A stretch of DNA of 64,000 nucleotides, from assembly GCF_003315245.1 (NCBI RefSeq), contig NZ_QNRT01000002.1, forward strand, positions 363,245-427,244. Reading direction: 5' to 3'. This DNA comes from Arenicella xantha. GTDB lineage: Bacteria > Pseudomonadota > Gammaproteobacteria > Arenicellales > Arenicellaceae. The first letter of the stretch is position 1. Each line of letters begins with the position of its first letter. Positions 30,835-41,151 of this stretch are shown one piece after another. A program made the position numbers and the translations under genes. The notes below the pieces were generated by a model. It saw only the letters and a program-made list of their open reading frames with translations. It ran no database searches and was not told where the DNA came from.

Positions 30835-33117
30835 CTACTGAATCAACTGACCAACACTAAACTGGAATTTTTCGATCTCATCGCCCTCTTCTTCGTTCAA
30901 TGGAATCGAATAACTAATCGATAACGGCCCGACTGGTGAGATCCAGTTAAACCCGACACCAGCGGTAACTCGAATCTCAGACGAATCGAAACTCTCTTCT
31001 GGACCGTATACTTGACCTGCATCAACAAAAAGCTGCAGGCGTTTATCCAACGAATCACCACCAACTGGTAACAATAACGACGCATTCAATAACACGCGTT
31101 TACTACCGCCCAGAGGATCTTGATTAACACTATCGTCGCGTGGGCCGAGTGAGCGAGCTTCATAACCACGCACCGTTCGCGAGCCGCCAGCGAAGTAGTT
31201 TTTAAAGAACGGTAATTCATCGGTATCGCCGTAACCGTCTCCATAGCCTATATCAGCCGCGAGTTTTAGCGCTGCACGCTGGGTAAACGGAAAATAGGTG
31301 CTGGCATCCACATTCACACGGTAATACTCTAAATCGGAACCTGGAGCTGTGGCATCCAGCGAGACACGAAACTCATTACCAGCTGTTGGATATAACAAAC
31401 TATCGCGTGTGTCATGCACGAAGGCAGTACTTAGCGTGATTAAATCATTTTCTGGATTTTCATCGATAAATTCGCGAATATTTGAAACAGTAAACACCGT
31501 GGTTTCTAAATCAATTCGCTCCAAGCCGGCACCGAGTGAGAACGAGTTATTTTCATTAATCGGAAACAAGTAGCGAACATTGAGGCCAAGCGTCTCGGTG
31601 ATATATTCCGAGGTATTCGCCGCAGCCGAGTCGATACTCCGACCGCTCAAGCCAATGGTACGGCTAATACCACTTTTCGTATAGTAAGGATTCGTGTATT
31701 GCAGCGTTACCGCTTCAACGAAGCTCGACCGCTGCACATTAAAATTCAGCTGATTACCCGTACCGAACAAGTTAGCCTGCGAGATACTTGCTTGCACCAA
31801 TGCTCCGTTATCCCCAGAGTAACCAAGACCAAACAAGAAGCTGCCGGTTGGACGCTCTTTTACAATTACTTGCAGATCCACTTGGTCATCACGACCCGCT
31901 ACTGGATTGGTTTCTATTTCAACTTCGTCGAAAAAGCTAAGACGCTGTAGACGAATCTTTGAGCGATTCACACGGCTCGGCGAAAACGCACCGCCCTCAG
32001 TCTGACGCATCTCGCGTCGAATCACCGAATCATTAGTTAAATCGTTACCAATAATATCGATGCGGCGAACGTAAACACGCCGACCTGGTTTAATATTAAT
32101 CGAGAAAGCAACGGTTCGCGCCTCTCGATCAATATCAGGCACTGGTACCACCTGAGCGTAGGAGTAACCCTCTTCAGCTAGACGGTCACTGATCACCTCA
32201 ACGGTATTGTCGACATCTTTACGCGAGTAGGTTCGGCCCGGCGCGATAAATACATACGGTAATAACTCGTCTTCCGGCACCACTAAGCGACCGTTTAAAA
32301 CAAACTGAGATACCGTGTAGCGCTCGCCCTCTTCGACATTAATCGTCAAGAAGATTCCGTCTTTTTGCGGCGAGATACTGACTTGGTTCGAGGTGATTTG
32401 AAAATCCAGAAAGCCTTGATCTTGGTAAAAGCTACGCAAACTCTCTAGGTCACCAGAGACCTTTTCCTTTGAATATTGATCTTCTTTACCCCAAAACTTC
32501 CAGAAAGGTACGCTATCTGATAACTCAAATTCATCTAGCAACATCTCATCACTGAAGTATTTATTGCCAATGATGTTAATGTTCTGGATCTTAGCCGTCG
32601 GCCCTTCTTTTACATGTAACTTAACTTTGACACGATTTCGCGGGAGATCCGTAACTTCGGTGCCGACCTGAGCATTGTATTTACCTTGGTTCAAATACTG
32701 CCGCTTCAGTTCTTGCTTAACTTGTTCTAACACATTGGGCTGAAATACTCGCCCTTCAATGAAATCGTTATTAGACAAGGCCTCACGTAGCGCTTCTTCT
32801 TTAATGAGCTTATTACCGGCAAACTCGATAGTCGCAATCGAAGGGTACTCAATAACTTCCACGATAATGGCAGTGCCATCCGTATTCAATTCAATGTTTT
32901 TGAAAAAACCAGTCTTATACAGCTCGCGAATCAAGTCTGCGGACATGGTCGGATCAAATTGGTCACCAACTTTGATTGGCAGATAGTTGAAGATCGAGCC
33001 AGCCGATATCCGCTGAAGGCCTTTGACGCGAACGTCTGACACAATGAATGAATCTTGCGCTAATGCCACGGAGGTCATTACAGCAAATAGGAGGCCGATG
33101 CAGAGTTTTTTTATCAT
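30835..33117 (-). CDS. bamA: Outer membrane protein assembly factor BamA
   Basis: BamA is the beta-barrel core of the machine that inserts outer-membrane proteins. The 760-residue protein has a signal peptide ending LAQD (about residue 21), five POTRA domains (about 24-420, starting SFIVSDVRVKGLQRIS), and a 16-strand barrel. The barrel includes the family's RGYEARSLGPRD segment (near 645, VRGF/Y motif of loop 6). The final strand reads EKFQFSVGQLIQ: the FQF pattern is present but the usual terminal aromatic residue is replaced. It lies between rseP and ompH as in most gammaproteobacteria. Confidence 0.97.
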   Translation of the reverse strand: MIKKLCIGLLFAVMTSVALAQDSFIVSDVRVKGLQRISAGSIFNYLPIKVGDQFDPTMSADLIRELYKTGFFKNIELNTDGTAIIVEVIEYPSIATIEFAGNKLIKEEALREALSNNDFIEGRVFQPNVLEQVKQELKRQYLNQGKYNAQVGTEVTDLPRNRVKVKLHVKEGPTAKIQNINIIGNKYFSDEMLLDEFELSDSVPFWKFWGKEDQYSKEKVSGDLESLRSFYQDQGFLDFQITSNQVSISPQKDGIFLTINVEEGERYTVSQFVLNGRLVVPEDELLPYVFIAPGRTYSRKDVDNTVEVISDRLAEEGYSYAQVVPVPDIDREARTVAFSINIKPGRRVYVRRIDIIGNDLTNDSVIRREMRQTEGGAFSPSRVNRSKIRLQRLSFFDEVEIETNPVAGRDDQVDLQVIVKERPTGSFLFGLGYSGDNGALVQASISQANLFGTGNQLNFNVQRSSFVEAVTLQYTNPYYTKSGISRTIGLSGRSIDSAAANTSEYITETLGLNVRYLFPINENNSFSLGAGLERIDLETTVFTVSNIREFIDENPENDLITLSTAFVHDTRDSLLYPTAGNEFRVSLDATAPGSDLEYYRVNVDASTYFPFTQRAALKLAADIGYGDGYGDTDELPFFKNYFAGGSRTVRGYEARSLGPRDDSVNQDPLGGSKRVLLNASLLLPVGGDSLDKRLQLFVDAGQVYGPEESFDSSEIRVTAGVGFNWISPVGPLSISYSIPLNEEEGDEIEKFQFSVGQLIQ

Positions 33118-33225
33118 TTGATCCTCAGTATTCCAGGCGAACGATTAGTCGTGCCAACCAGACGTTATATTGCTTATTATAGTTTTACGGCGCGGCGAAC
33201 ACGCGTTTTCGGGCGTGAGCTGATT

Positions 33226-34590
33226 CTAATTGAATATCATCAAAATATCATTATAAAAAGCCAGACTCATTAAGCCTACCAACATCAGCAGACCTAGGGG
33301 CTGAATTGCCAAATATACTTTTTCAGATAGACGACGACCAGCCACAGTCTCAATTGCAAAGCGTAATAAGTGCCCGCCATCCAACATAGGCATCGGCAGC
33401 AAGTTCATTACTCCTAAACTAATACTGATCAGCGCCAAAAAATACAAATACGGTTCAAGCCCAACTTGAATAACCTGACCCGCCACATCCGCAATCATTA
33501 TTGGCCCGTTGACATTTTTAAGAGACACTTGCAACGTAACCATTTTGCCAAGCATGCGCACGATCGTCGAAGACATCAACCAAGTCGTGGTAACACCGTT
33601 TTCAAGGGCCTGCAAAGGCGAATTTGACACAGTAACAAAGTGCTCTGCCGGACGCGGAATAAACGGACGCTGCACTCCAATTAAGCCGACGACTTTGTCA
33701 CCAACTTTCTGCGCAGCAGGGGTCACCGACACATCAACGCTAGCATCGCCACGTGCCACAGTAACCATAATTGGCACACCGGCTTTAGGGAATACCGCTT
33801 GCGTCAACTCACTCCACTTAAGAACCGCTTGACCATCAATAGCAGTTATTTCGTCGCCTACCTGCAGGCCAGCCAAGGCAGCCGGAGAACCTTCGTTAAC
33901 GACCGCGATCTCACGAGTGCTCGGACCCTCAATCGGATTAAAGCCCAGCTCAGCCATGAGACTTGCAGGGTTAATGTTATAAATCGGGATAGCATCGGTC
34001 GCTAAGGTTACTTGCTTAACTTGCCCCGCTGATTCAATTGACAGTTGAATCGGCTCTTTCTGTAGTACCTGATTAAAGATATACAGGTCATGCTCAGCGT
34101 AATACTGATACGAACGCCCATCAACACTCAATAAGCGGTCACCAGCGGCAACACTAGCAGTTGCCAACGGCGAATCTACCGGCGGCTCACCAAACACTGG
34201 CACTAAGCGCTGCGAGTCTGGTAGGCCTATCAAGGCGAACAACAGTATCGCGAATAAAAAATTAATCCCAGGACCGGCTGCAACAATCAGGCTACGCTTC
34301 CAGATTGGTTGATTGTCGAAAGCACGGTGCGCTTCATTCGCTTGAACTGGCGTGTCGGGGTCATTCTCCCCCAACATCTTCACATACCCGCCAAGCGGAA
34401 TTGCGGCTAATACATACTCAGTGTTATCCGGGCCCGACACACGCTTCCACAGCGGCTTACCGAAACCAACCGAAAAACGCAGGACTTTAACGCCTAACTT
34501 ACGCGCAACCCAAAAATGCCCAAATTCGTGAACGGTGACCAGAATACCGATGGCCAACATAAACCCTACCGCGCTATAAACAATGCCCAT
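33226..34590 (-). CDS. rseP: Site-2 zinc metalloprotease RseP
   Basis: RseP cuts transmembrane substrates in the membrane, classically the anti-sigma factor RseA to release sigma-E, and clears remnant signal peptides. The 454-residue product has HEFGH (zinc-binding, near 22-26) in the first membrane helix, two tandem PDZ domains (about 115-300; the second contains AVVNEGSPAALAGLQVGDEI), and the third zinc-ligand segment NLLPMPMLDGGHLL near 395 in a C-terminal helix. It lies 32 bases after dxr. No RseA or RpoE gene is within this window. Confidence 0.97.
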   Translation of the reverse strand: MGIVYSAVGFMLAIGILVTVHEFGHFWVARKLGVKVLRFSVGFGKPLWKRVSGPDNTEYVLAAIPLGGYVKMLGENDPDTPVQANEAHRAFDNQPIWKRSLIVAAGPGINFLFAILLFALIGLPDSQRLVPVFGEPPVDSPLATASVAAGDRLLSVDGRSYQYYAEHDLYIFNQVLQKEPIQLSIESAGQVKQVTLATDAIPIYNINPASLMAELGFNPIEGPSTREIAVVNEGSPAALAGLQVGDEITAIDGQAVLKWSELTQAVFPKAGVPIMVTVARGDASVDVSVTPAAQKVGDKVVGLIGVQRPFIPRPAEHFVTVSNSPLQALENGVTTTWLMSSTIVRMLGKMVTLQVSLKNVNGPIMIADVAGQVIQVGLEPYLYFLALISISLGVMNLLPMPMLDGGHLLRFAIETVAGRRLSEKVYLAIQPLGLLMLVGLMSLAFYNDILMIFN

Positions 34591-34622
34591 TTAATTACCC
34601 AAATAGTGCGTTGCGCACTCTA

Positions 34623-35795
34623 TCAAAACTGATTCGATTCTAGTCGTGCTAATGCCACGCCTCTGGCTTCATTATCAATATGTAATACGTCATCGATAGT
34701 GTCATTCGATCTATTTTGCACATTATTCAATGTGGCATCGACTATTTCAGCAATTGCGGTAAAGCGAATTTGCCCCTGAAGAAATGCCTCGACTGCCACT
34801 TCATTGGCGGCATTCAGTATCGCAGGCGCCGACAAACCGGCAGTCGCAGCCTGCCGAGCTAAGCGCAAACAAGGCAAGTTCTCCATATCCGGCGCATGGA
34901 AATCTAATCGAGCTATATCCGTAATGTTTAGAGTTTCGGCCCCAGACATAATGCGACTCGGCCATGCAAGCGCGTGCGCAATCGGTATACACATATCTGG
35001 CGCGCCGAGTTGCGCCAAAAAAGACCCGTCTATATATTCAACCATTGAATGAATAATACTTTGCGGATGAATAACAATTTCGACCTGACTTTGCGGCAAA
35101 CTAAACAACGCAGCGGCTTCAATCAACTCTAAGCCCTTATTCATCATAGTGGCGGAATCCACCGAGATTTTTTGGCCCATCGACCAATTTGGATGCGCGC
35201 ATGCTTGCTCAGGCGTAATGTCCTGCAACTCAGACCATTTGCGCCCTCGGAAAGGCCCGCCCGATGCGGTCAGGTGAATCTTGCGAACGGCCCGTGTTTC
35301 GCCACCTTCAGGCAAGCATTGAAAAATAGCATTGTGCTCACTGTCAATCGGCAAAATGGTGGCATTACAACGTACCGCTTCGCGCATAAATAGATCGCCA
35401 GTCATAACCAGAGGCTCTTTATTGGCAATTAGCACACGTTTACCAGCTTGCACCGCCGCCAACGTCGGCAATAAGCCCGCCGCACCGACAATAGCGGACA
35501 TCACCGTAGCAGAGGCGGTATCGCGAGCGACTGCCACCACGCCCTGTTGACCAATCTCAACTGAAATATTCTGCAGCCCATGCTTAGCCAATTGAGCGAC
35601 CAACTGTTTAGCAGCATCACCATCGACCATCACCACCGTTTCCGGTTGAAACTCGAGACACTGCTCCAGCATCTTAACGACATTTTCATTTGCGGTAAGC
35701 GCCACAACCTTGAACCCACCAGGGTTCTGCGCGATTACCCGCAAGGTACTTTGACCGACCGAGCCGGTTGAGCCTAAGATAGAAATTGATTGCAT
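34623..35795 (-). CDS. dxr: 1-deoxy-D-xylulose 5-phosphate reductoisomerase
   Basis: Dxr converts DXP to 2-C-methylerythritol 4-phosphate, the committed step of the MEP isoprenoid pathway that feeds UppS. The 390-residue protein has the NADPH-binding start ISILGSTGSVGQSTLRV (4-20), ANKEPLVMTGDLFM (about 123-136), the metal-binding PIDSEHNAIFQCL (about 148-160), LTASGGPF and the NWSMGQKISVDSATMMNKGLELIEA block. It is 24 bases after cdsA, in the normal order uppS-cdsA-dxr-rseP. Confidence 0.97.
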   Translation of the reverse strand: MQSISILGSTGSVGQSTLRVIAQNPGGFKVVALTANENVVKMLEQCLEFQPETVVMVDGDAAKQLVAQLAKHGLQNISVEIGQQGVVAVARDTASATVMSAIVGAAGLLPTLAAVQAGKRVLIANKEPLVMTGDLFMREAVRCNATILPIDSEHNAIFQCLPEGGETRAVRKIHLTASGGPFRGRKWSELQDITPEQACAHPNWSMGQKISVDSATMMNKGLELIEAAALFSLPQSQVEIVIHPQSIIHSMVEYIDGSFLAQLGAPDMCIPIAHALAWPSRIMSGAETLNITDIARLDFHAPDMENLPCLRLARQAATAGLSAPAILNAANEVAVEAFLQGQIRFTAIAEIVDATLNNVQNRSNDTIDDVLHIDNEARGVALARLESNQF

Positions 35796-35819
35796 GCGAG
35801 AGCTTACCGAACCAGTTAA

Positions 35820-36623
35820 TTAAGGCAGATAGCCAAGAATCAGCAAACCTAGCGCGAAAAAGTTGGCGCCAACCATGATGCTATCAATGCGATCGAGAAT
35901 CCCACCATGTCCCGGCAAAATTCGACTACTATCTTTGAGCCCAACATGCCGCTTTAACTTACTCTCAAATAAATCTCCACCAACTGATACAACGGCTGTT
36001 ACCAGCACAGTAATCAATAGCAGACTAGCCGCTTGCACAGGGAATACCGTGTACAGCCCGGGGATGTAAATCAGCGCGACGAGCGCCAAGCCTCCAGCAA
36101 ACCCTTCAATAGTTTTTCCGGGGCTAATTGATGGCGCGAGTTTATTGCGGCCAAAGCGCTTACCGACGAAATAGGCCCCGACATCGGCAGCGACCACCGT
36201 ACCGAGAAAGCACAATATCCAAAGCGGCCCATGCTCTAACTGCTTAATTTCAATAACGATAAAGCCCGCTGACGACAACACCGCAATGCCGATAATCAGC
36301 TTAATCCAATTCGCATGCAAAAAATCCAGCGTATTGGTCATTGTAAACACCAGTAAAACGACCCAAAGCAAACATGCCATGGGAATAATGACACTGAGTG
36401 GGATTACGCTGGATTCAACTAAGAATAAACACAAGCCAAACAAGGCGAATGCGCAAAGTCGCAATAGTGGTTTTTTAATATCACAAAAACGAACCCATTC
36501 AACGAACCCGAGTAACACCACTAAAGTAATCAAACCTCGCCAATAAATAGGGTTTGGTGCGAACAAAGCAGCAAGCACAATGGCGACCATGAAAAGCGCG
36601 GTTATCACTCGTTGTTTTAACAT
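35820..36623 (-). CDS. cdsA: Phosphatidate cytidylyltransferase
   Basis: CdsA makes CDP-diacylglycerol, the precursor used by PssA (at 58549-59340 in this window). The 267-residue protein has about seven to eight membrane helices. The family signature is complete near the C-terminus: SKLKRHVGLKDSSRILPGHG followed by GILDRIDS (about 223-249). GAYFVGKRFGRNKLAPSISPGKTIEG earlier is also characteristic. The ATG is 1 base after the uppS stop, so the two genes are closely coupled. Confidence 0.96.
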   Translation of the reverse strand: MLKQRVITALFMVAIVLAALFAPNPIYWRGLITLVVLLGFVEWVRFCDIKKPLLRLCAFALFGLCLFLVESSVIPLSVIIPMACLLWVVLLVFTMTNTLDFLHANWIKLIIGIAVLSSAGFIVIEIKQLEHGPLWILCFLGTVVAADVGAYFVGKRFGRNKLAPSISPGKTIEGFAGGLALVALIYIPGLYTVFPVQAASLLLITVLVTAVVSVGGDLFESKLKRHVGLKDSSRILPGHGGILDRIDSIMVGANFFALGLLILGYLP

Positions 36624-36624
36624 C

Positions 36625-37467
36625 TTAGCTAGACTCCCGTCGATTGGTAGCTGGTCTCATTGTCGACTCATTGCCATGACCTGCCGAGTCCACCATGTCT
36701 TGAGCCGTTCCAAAGCGACGGTCGCGACGCGTAAACTTCAGCAATGCTTCGGTGAATGCGTTTTCGTCAAAATCTGGCCACAAAGTATCGGTGAAATAGA
36801 ACTCCGAGTAGGCAGCCTGCCAAAGCAGAAAATTACTTATTCGATACTCTCCAGAGGTGCGAATAAACAAGTCGGGATCAGGAATACCAGCAGTGGTTAG
36901 TTCGCCGTTGATCGCTTCCTCATCAATATCGTCAGGTCGCATATCGCCGTTCGCGACACGCTCGGCAAGGCGTCGACACGCTTGCGTTATATCCCAGCGA
37001 CCACCATAGTTAATTGCAACATTAAACACCAACTTTTCATTGCTCGACGTCGCTTGCTGAGCACTGGCAGCCAATTGTTGAATACGTGGACTAAATCGTG
37101 ACAAGTCACCTAATAACTGAAGCCGAACGCCATTCTCATTAAGTTTCTTGGTTTGCGTTTCTAAAGCGTTGGCAAGTAAATCCATCAACGCATCGATTTC
37201 TGATTGCGGCCTACGCCAATTTTCGCTGCTAAACGCAAATATCGAGAGGTAAGGAATCTCGTGCTGCAAACAACTTTTGATCAGCGCCTTAACCGAATCA
37301 ACGCCTCGCTTATGCCCAGCAACTCGTGACAGTCCTTGAGAGTTAGCCCAGCGACCGTTACCATCCATAATTACCGCCACATGTTGCGGCTTAGGCGTAA
37401 TGATTGCTACGCCCGCTGGCTGGCTGACCCGAAGCAAGCGGAACAATGATCGTAATTTAGTCAACAT
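36625..37467 (-). CDS. uppS: Undecaprenyl diphosphate synthase
   Basis: UppS adds eight isoprene units to farnesyl diphosphate to make the lipid carrier of peptidoglycan and O-antigen synthesis. The 280-residue product carries HVAVIMDGNGRWA (29-41; Asp35 binds magnesium), SIFAFSSENWRRP, and the C-terminal DLFIRTSGEYRISNFLLWQAAYSEFYF. It is longer than E. coli UppS (253), with about 10 extra N-terminal residues and a polar tail of about 25 after the last family element. A later start is possible but no better ribosome binding site is visible. Confidence 0.96.
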   Translation of the reverse strand: MLTKLRSLFRLLRVSQPAGVAIITPKPQHVAVIMDGNGRWANSQGLSRVAGHKRGVDSVKALIKSCLQHEIPYLSIFAFSSENWRRPQSEIDALMDLLANALETQTKKLNENGVRLQLLGDLSRFSPRIQQLAASAQQATSSNEKLVFNVAINYGGRWDITQACRRLAERVANGDMRPDDIDEEAINGELTTAGIPDPDLFIRTSGEYRISNFLLWQAAYSEFYFTDTLWPDFDENAFTEALLKFTRRDRRFGTAQDMVDSAGHGNESTMRPATNRRESS

Positions 37468-37515
37468 AACGCTCTGATTCGGTAGATGCGGATTCCTAAC
37501 AACAGGAACCGGCGG

Positions 37516-38073
37516 TTAGACCTTCAAAATTTCGACTTCTTTTTCTTTAACAATCTCATCAACTGACGCAACGAATTTATCAGTTAATTGCTGCACTCGA
37601 TCTTCTGCACGCTTCTCATCGTCTTCACTGATTTCCTTATCCTTCAGCAAAGCTTTAAAATCAGAATTAGCATCGCGCCGAATATTGCGTATCGCTATCT
37701 TACCGTTCTCGCCCTCGCCTGCAGCAACCTTGACCATCTCCTTACGACGCTCTTCGGTTAACGCTGGCATTGGAATTCGAATCAAATCACCAGCCGTCAC
37801 AGGATTAAAGCCCAAGTTAGCTTCCATAATCGCCCGCTCGACAACCGGCACCATGTTTTTCTCCCATGGCTGGACAGCCAAAGTCCGCGCATCTTGTACG
37901 GATACGTTCGCCACCTGATTAATCGGCGTAGGATTGCCGTAGTAGTCCACTGTCAAATGATCTATTAGCGCGGAACTAGCTCGCCCTGTGCGAATCTTGG
38001 CCATCTCACTTCGCATTGAATCAATGCTCTTCTTCATGCGCTCTTCAGCGTCTTTAAGGATATCTTCAATCAT
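37516..38073 (-). CDS. frr: Ribosome recycling factor
   Basis: RRF splits post-termination ribosomes together with EF-G. The 185-residue protein has the exact family length and features: [25 protein letters not shown] (9-33), [42 protein letters not shown] and a final [25 protein letters not shown] helix. It is 157 bases downstream of pyrH. Confidence 0.98.
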   Translation of the reverse strand: MIEDILKDAEERMKKSIDSMRSEMAKIRTGRASSALIDHLTVDYYGNPTPINQVANVSVQDARTLAVQPWEKNMVPVVERAIMEANLGFNPVTAGDLIRIPMPALTEERRKEMVKVAAGEGENGKIAIRNIRRDANSDFKALLKDKEISEDDEKRAEDRVQQLTDKFVASVDEIVKEKEVEILKV

Positions 38074-38230
38074 TTTATTCGCCTCTCTATTTCGTGATAT
38101 CGGGGACTCGATTAATCGTTTCGGGTTGGGTTCACGTTAATAAACGCAAAAAATAGACGCACCAGTCAGTATACTTGGTACGCCATTCTGATGGGCTGCT
38201 CGATCATTATCACGCAACACCAAAGGGAAA

Positions 38231-38971
38231 CTATGAGCTGGTTATTAGTGTACCAACCGGTTCGCCTGCGGCCATCCTCATTAACGACCCTTCTTCGCCA
38301 ATCGACAACACTCGCATCGGCATATTATTGTCACGGCACAGCGCAATCGCCGTCGCGTCCATCACATTGAGTCGTTGTTGCAGGACTTCATCATAAGTCA
38401 CTTGATCATAACGCACAGCGTCGGCGTTATGTACTGGGTCTTTATCATAAACCCCATCAACTTTTGTTGCCTTAACAAGAATATCCGCATTGATTTCAGC
38501 GGCTCTCAGGCTGGCTGCAGTATCGGTGGTAAAATAAGGATTACCCGTACCAGCAGCGAAAATCACTACCCTTCCCATATTAAGGTGCTTAAGTGCACGG
38601 AGACGTACATAAGGTTCAGAAACGGGGGAAATGGGGATGGCTGATTGGACTCGAGCTTCGACACCGATTTGCTTCAACCCTTGCTGAACCGCCAGAGCGT
38701 TCATCACGGTGGCTAACATGCCAATATAATCGGCTGTTGCACGCTCAATTCCGGATTCAGATGCTGAGATACCACGGAAAAAGTTTCCGCCACCAATAAC
38801 TACCGCAACCTGTGTCCCAGACTTGACGACGCGGCCAATTTCTTGACATACATTATCGAGTGTTTTAGCGTCGATGCCAAACTTCTTGTCTTCATCACTG
38901 CCAGCTAGGGCCTCACCGCTCAATTTGAGTAAAATACGTCTAAAACTCGGTTTGGAAGTGTTAGTCGGCAT
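38231..38971 (-). CDS. pyrH: UMP kinase
   Basis: PyrH phosphorylates UMP to UDP and is the bacterial hexameric type, regulated by GTP and UTP. The 246-residue protein has RILLKLSGEALAG (11-24), VVIGGGNFFRG (near 58-68), DYIGMLATVMNALAVQ, VIFAAGTGNPYFTTDTAASLRAAEI, the KVDGVYDKDP loop and the end GEPVGTLI. It is 165 bases after tsf in the order rpsB-tsf-pyrH-frr. Confidence 0.98.
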   Translation of the reverse strand: MPTNTSKPSFRRILLKLSGEALAGSDEDKKFGIDAKTLDNVCQEIGRVVKSGTQVAVVIGGGNFFRGISASESGIERATADYIGMLATVMNALAVQQGLKQIGVEARVQSAIPISPVSEPYVRLRALKHLNMGRVVIFAAGTGNPYFTTDTAASLRAAEINADILVKATKVDGVYDKDPVHNADAVRYDQVTYDEVLQQRLNVMDATAIALCRDNNMPMRVLSIGEEGSLMRMAAGEPVGTLITSS

Positions 38972-39082
38972 TGGCGTGACCCCTCTTTTAGGTGGTGATG
39001 TATGCGATTTTTTTAATTACTTATACTGCGCTTAAGACGGGTCAATGACAACGAATGAAAAGACCCATCTCAAGTTTAACCA

Positions 39083-39119
39083 AAACAGATCGAGCTATCA
39101 TAGTTCGATATAGCTCGAC
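39083..39119 (-). terminator. Terminator-like hairpin after tsf
   Basis: On the minus strand TCGAGCTAT (39119-39111), an 11-base loop and ATAGCTCGA (39099-39091) form a perfect 9-bp stem followed by TCTGTTTT. It lies 18 bases after the tsf stop and may partly end rpsB-tsf transcripts before pyrH. The T run is interrupted, so the strength is uncertain. Confidence 0.55.
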
Positions 39120-39136
39120 CCATATTATTGGCTATA

Positions 39137-40015
39137 TTAGGCCTTACCAGCCTGTGCCATTACTTCGCTAACGAAGTCATCTTCTTTCTTTTCGATGCCT
39201 TCACCAACTTCGTAACGAACAAATTGCTTCACTTCAGCGCCAGCTGATTTTAACAACTTTTCCACTGTTTGATCTGGATCTTTAACAAACGATTGACCCA
39301 ACAGCGTTACCTCGTTCAAATACTTACGAATTCGACCGTCAACCATTTTCTCCATGATTTCAGCCGGCTTACCACTCTCAGCCGCTTGGGCAGAGAATAT
39401 TTCGCGTTCTTTTTCAAGTAGCTCAGCAGGCACTTCATCCGCAGAAATACAAACAGGTCGGCTAGCGGCAACGTGCATCGCAATATCCTTCGCCAACTCT
39501 TCACTGGCATTAGATAAGCGCGTCAGCACTGATATTTTGTTACCGTGCTGGTAAGCGCCAACTATCTCGCTGTCACCAGCTTCAACAAGTTCAAATCGGC
39601 GAACTGTAATGTTCTCACCAATTTTTTGTATCAATGCTTGACGAGCTTCCTCAACCGTTTTCCCACCGGCAACTGATGCTGCCGAAAGCGCTTCTAAGTC
39701 AGCCGGCTGAGCGGCCATGACAGCTGCTGCAACTTGATTTGCAAATTCAACAAAAAATTCATCTTTAGCTGAAAAGTCAGTCTCTGAGTTAACTTCAACG
39801 GCTACGCCTTTATTACCGTCGACCAAAGTTACAATAGTACCTTCGGCCGCGATACGACCCGCTTTTTTATCGGCTTGAGCTGCACCATTCTTGCGCATCT
39901 CTTCAATCGCAGCTTCGATGTCGCCATTAGTCTGGGTCAACATCTTTTTACATTCCATCATGCCAGCGCCGGTACGCTCGCGTAGTTCTTTTACTAATGC
40001 GGCAGTAATTGCCAT
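39137..40015 (-). CDS. tsf: Elongation factor Ts
   Basis: EF-Ts is the nucleotide exchange factor for EF-Tu. The 292-residue product has the N-terminal helical domain with [20 protein letters not shown] (7-26), [23 protein letters not shown] (near 67-89, where the TDFV-type motif inserts into EF-Tu) and the coiled-coil and core domains ending [34 protein letters not shown] seven bases before the ATG is a clear ribosome binding site. It follows rpsB by 113 bases. Confidence 0.98.
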   Translation of the reverse strand: MAITAALVKELRERTGAGMMECKKMLTQTNGDIEAAIEEMRKNGAAQADKKAGRIAAEGTIVTLVDGNKGVAVEVNSETDFSAKDEFFVEFANQVAAAVMAAQPADLEALSAASVAGGKTVEEARQALIQKIGENITVRRFELVEAGDSEIVGAYQHGNKISVLTRLSNASEELAKDIAMHVAASRPVCISADEVPAELLEKEREIFSAQAAESGKPAEIMEKMVDGRIRKYLNEVTLLGQSFVKDPDQTVEKLLKSAGAEVKQFVRYEVGEGIEKKEDDFVSEVMAQAGKA

Positions 40016-40128
40016 ATCGTCACCTATATACTTTCTATGAGGTTATTTAATCTTTTATCGAGTCAATCCACGCGCCATTAAGTTAGTTTACTTGCTGGCA
40101 CGTGCAACACATTGACGCGTTAACTACT

Positions 40129-41151
40129 TTAAGCAATTTTTGCTTTAGCTTGTGCGATCCACTCTTCACGCTCAATACGACCTTTGAAGTTTAATTCAGC
40201 GTCTACGCGCTCAACCTCTTCAGGAGTGAATTCAGCAATTTGCTTGAAAGTAGCAATACCGATCTCTTTAAGCTTGCCAGCAATCACTGGACCAATGCCA
40301 TTGATTTCAGTTAGCTCGTCACCGGCTGTAGTGCTTGCTTCGACTGGAGCAGCTTCAGCGACCACTGGTGCAGGCTCAGCAGCAACTGGCGCAGCTTCCG
40401 CAACGGCAGGCTCCTCAACGACTTCAACATACTCATCGCCACCAGCGGCAATAGCAGACTTAACTTGAGCCGCTGCACGCGCATTGATAATAGCGTCAGC
40501 AACACCTTCAACATAAAGGCTAATTGCTCGAATCGCGTCGTCATTACCTGGAATCACATAGTCAACGCCATCTGGAACACAGTTGGTATCAACAACAGCG
40601 ACAACTGGAATGCCGAGCTTGTTGGCTTCAGAGATTGCGATGTACTCATTCTTCACGTCAATAACAAACAATGCATCAGGCAAGCCTTGCATGTTTTTGA
40701 TACCGCCCAAGCTGCGTTCTAACTTAATACGCTCACGCTCAAGAGTTAACGATTCTTTCTTATTTAAACGAGCACTAGTACCTTCAACCAACTGAGTATC
40801 AAGTTCTTTTAGGCGTTTGATTGAGTTTTTAACGGTTTTGAAGTTAGTCAACATTCCGCCCAACCAACGATGGTTAACGAAAGGCGTGCCAGCGCGCTCG
40901 GCTGCATCTTTGATCAACTTACTGGCAGAACGTTTAGTCCCAACCATCATGACTTGACCACCATTGCCTGCCACCTGACCGATGTAGTTCATCGCGTCAT
41001 TGAACATTGGCAACGTTTGCTCAAGGTTAATAATATGAATTTTGTTGCGCTCACCGAAGATAAACGGGCGCATTTTAGGTGACCAATAACGGGTTTGATG
41101 ACCAAAGTGTACGCCTGCTTCAAGCATCTGGCGCATAGTAACGTCTGACAT
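40129..41151 (-). CDS. rpsB: Ribosomal protein S2 with a C-terminal helix-hairpin-helix extension
   Basis: S2 is the 30S protein that binds near the anti-Shine-Dalgarno region with S1. Residues 1 to about 238 are a normal S2: [22 protein letters not shown] (6-27), [16 protein letters not shown] (91-106), [25 protein letters not shown], and [10 protein letters not shown]. The protein then continues for about 100 residues, against a usual total of about 240. An Ala/Pro/Glu/Val linker (240-277) leads into a compact domain (279-340) with [20 protein letters not shown]. That is a typical helix-hairpin-helix motif (GIGPxxAxxL), followed by [16 protein letters not shown]. Such domains are found fused to other ribosomal proteins, where their role is unclear. 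Confidence 0.97.
   Translation of the reverse strand: MSDVTMRQMLEAGVHFGHQTRYWSPKMRPFIFGERNKIHIINLEQTLPMFNDAMNYIGQVAGNGGQVMMVGTKRSASKLIKDAAERAGTPFVNHRWLGGMLTNFKTVKNSIKRLKELDTQLVEGTSARLNKKESLTLERERIKLERSLGGIKNMQGLPDALFVIDVKNEYIAISEANKLGIPVVAVVDTNCVPDGVDYVIPGNDDAIRAISLYVEGVADAIINARAAAQVKSAIAAGGDEYVEVVEEPAVAEAAPVAAEPAPVVAEAAPVEASTTAGDELTEINGIGPVIAGKLKEIGIATFKQIAEFTPEEVERVDAELNFKGRIEREEWIAQAKAKIA

Noticed and set aside
40311-40544. Leucine-rich minus-strand frame inside the rpsB linker region
   Set aside because: It is the alternative-frame reading of the repetitive Ala/Pro/Glu linker of S2; no independent start or family.
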